Assembly: GCA_043228905.1 (NCBI GenBank)
Contig: JBHGNT010000013.1
Span: 19,778,001 to 19,842,000 of the forward strand
Direction of reading: 5' to 3'
DNA: 64,000 nt
Origin: Azolla caroliniana
Lineage: Eukaryota > Polypodiophyta
The notes under the pieces are model-generated. The model ran no database searches and was not told where the DNA came from. It saw only the letters and a program-made list of their open reading frames with translations. The number at the start of each line of letters is the position of its first letter. The stretch's first letter is position 1. The position numbers and the translations under genes were made by a program. Positions 63,582-64,000 of the stretch are shown in pieces.

Positions 63582-64000
63582 ATGGCCACCGTTAGCGCTG
63601 AAGAGTATCAATCCGTTTTCTCGGAATTTCAATGCTTGAAAGAGAAGTTTCATGCTTTGGAACAAGAAAATCAACGCTTGTTGGGGGATCTTCAGCAAAT
63701 TTCCTTAGAAAAGCAGCAAACGCAACAACAGCATGGGGAACTTGCGTTACGCGTGCAACAACTCGAAGCAACCATCGTAGCAATGCAACAACAAGGGCAC
63801 GGAGCACAAGGGATTCATAAAGAACCCAAGATTGGCCTTCCCACGAAGTTCGATGGAACGCGATCGCAGTTTAGAGGGTTTCTTAACCAGGTACGGTTAG
63901 TTATTCAAATGCATCCGTCCCGATATCCCACCGATGCATCACGAGTGGGTTTAGTAGGCACGTTGTTAAATGGCTCAGCATTAGCATGGTTCGCTCCGCT
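63582..64000 (+). CDS. Ty3/gypsy Gag, N-terminal part, runs off the window
   Basis: ATG at 63582 in good context (CCATGGCC), open to the window end (139 codons). It begins MATVSAEEYQSVFSEFQCLK. Residues about 10-75 are heptad-like and Gln-rich with QENQRLL and RVQQLEATI, so a coiled coil. A capsid-type retrotrans_gag domain starts with KIGLPTKFDGTRSQFRGFLN and continues YPTDASRVGLVGTLLNGSAL and AWFAPL, typical of sushi/Tf1-like chromovirus Gag. No stop is seen, so the element may be fairly young. Confidence 0.88.
   Translation, partial: MATVSAEEYQSVFSEFQCLKEKFHALEQENQRLLGDLQQISLEKQQTQQQHGELALRVQQLEATIVAMQQQGHGAQGIHKEPKIGLPTKFDGTRSQFRGFLNQVRLVIQMHPSRYPTDASRVGLVGTLLNGSALAWFAP

Larger units (their letters stand above)
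63033..64000 (+). mobile_element. Ty3/gypsy element, 5' part, self-priming (Tf1/sushi-like) type
   Basis: 5' LTR 63033-63493, primer-binding region at 63494-63507, gag from 63582, running off the window. No tRNA-type PBS (TGG...) follows the LTR. Instead TTGAACCGATTT at 63496-63507 is the exact complement of AAATCGGTTCAA at 63242-63253, close to the predicted transcription start. It inserted in the DUF7869-like coding sequence. The 5 bp before it are CCAAC, the predicted TSD. Confidence 0.85.

Overview
This is nuclear DNA of a land plant. The evidence is one intact, intron-bearing gene for a SPIRRIG-type (BCHA class) BEACH protein, set in dense nested Ty1/copia LTR retrotransposons with LINE remnants and (GA)n/(TC)n microsatellites. 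I cannot fix the lineage from sequence alone. A plant with an intact ParB/beta-class DNA methyltransferase gene next to a transposase-like gene makes me suspect a non-seed plant, but that is only an inference.

Layout. (1) 0.77-19.8 kb, minus strand: a complete SPIRRIG-like gene of 18 coding exons. All exon phases join without a break to about 3,568 residues. Two large introns (3.5 and 2.9 kb) hold LINE and tRNA-like debris. (2) 20-31 kb: the upstream region of that gene, with a probable 5'UTR intron, CT/GA and poly-C tracts, then TE relics: a LINE zf-RVT fragment, two solo copia LTRs with target-site duplications (TSDs), and an old integrase fragment. (3) 31.7-57.3 kb: a nested retroelement cluster. 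Copia-1 (plus; 32739-39427, TSD CTAGG) carries a 1.1 kb solo-LTR-like element (LTR-X). Copia-2 (minus; 39784-46497, TSD CTAAA) carries a 1.2 kb hAT-like element (TSD ATACCAAG). A second LTR-X (47429-54060, TSD GCGC) is itself split by copia-3 (plus; 47814-53481, TSD AAGGT). After these come two head-to-head, LTR-less copia-4 pieces joined at a palindrome. (4) 57.3-63.0 kb, minus strand: a five-exon gene for a ParB-like domain fused to a beta-class N6A/N4C DNA methyltransferase. Just upstream of it is the 3' part of a gene with a GHTHxxID (DUF7869-like) transposase-type domain. (5) 63.03-64 kb: a Ty3/gypsy element whose 5' LTR interrupts the DUF7869-like gene. Its primer-binding region is complementary to the predicted 5' end of its own RNA, the signature of Tf1/sushi-type self-priming. 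Its gag runs off the window.

How the parts relate. The SPIRRIG homologue is the only clear host housekeeping gene. The methyltransferase and the transposase-like gene share strand and neighbourhood and sit where a copia element is abruptly truncated. They may therefore be cargo and core of one DNA transposon that carries its own DNA-modification enzyme. This is the most interesting hypothesis in the window. In-frame stops in copia-1, -2 and -3 are mostly C-to-T changes at CGA and CAG codons, as expected from decay of CG- and CHG-methylated plant DNA.
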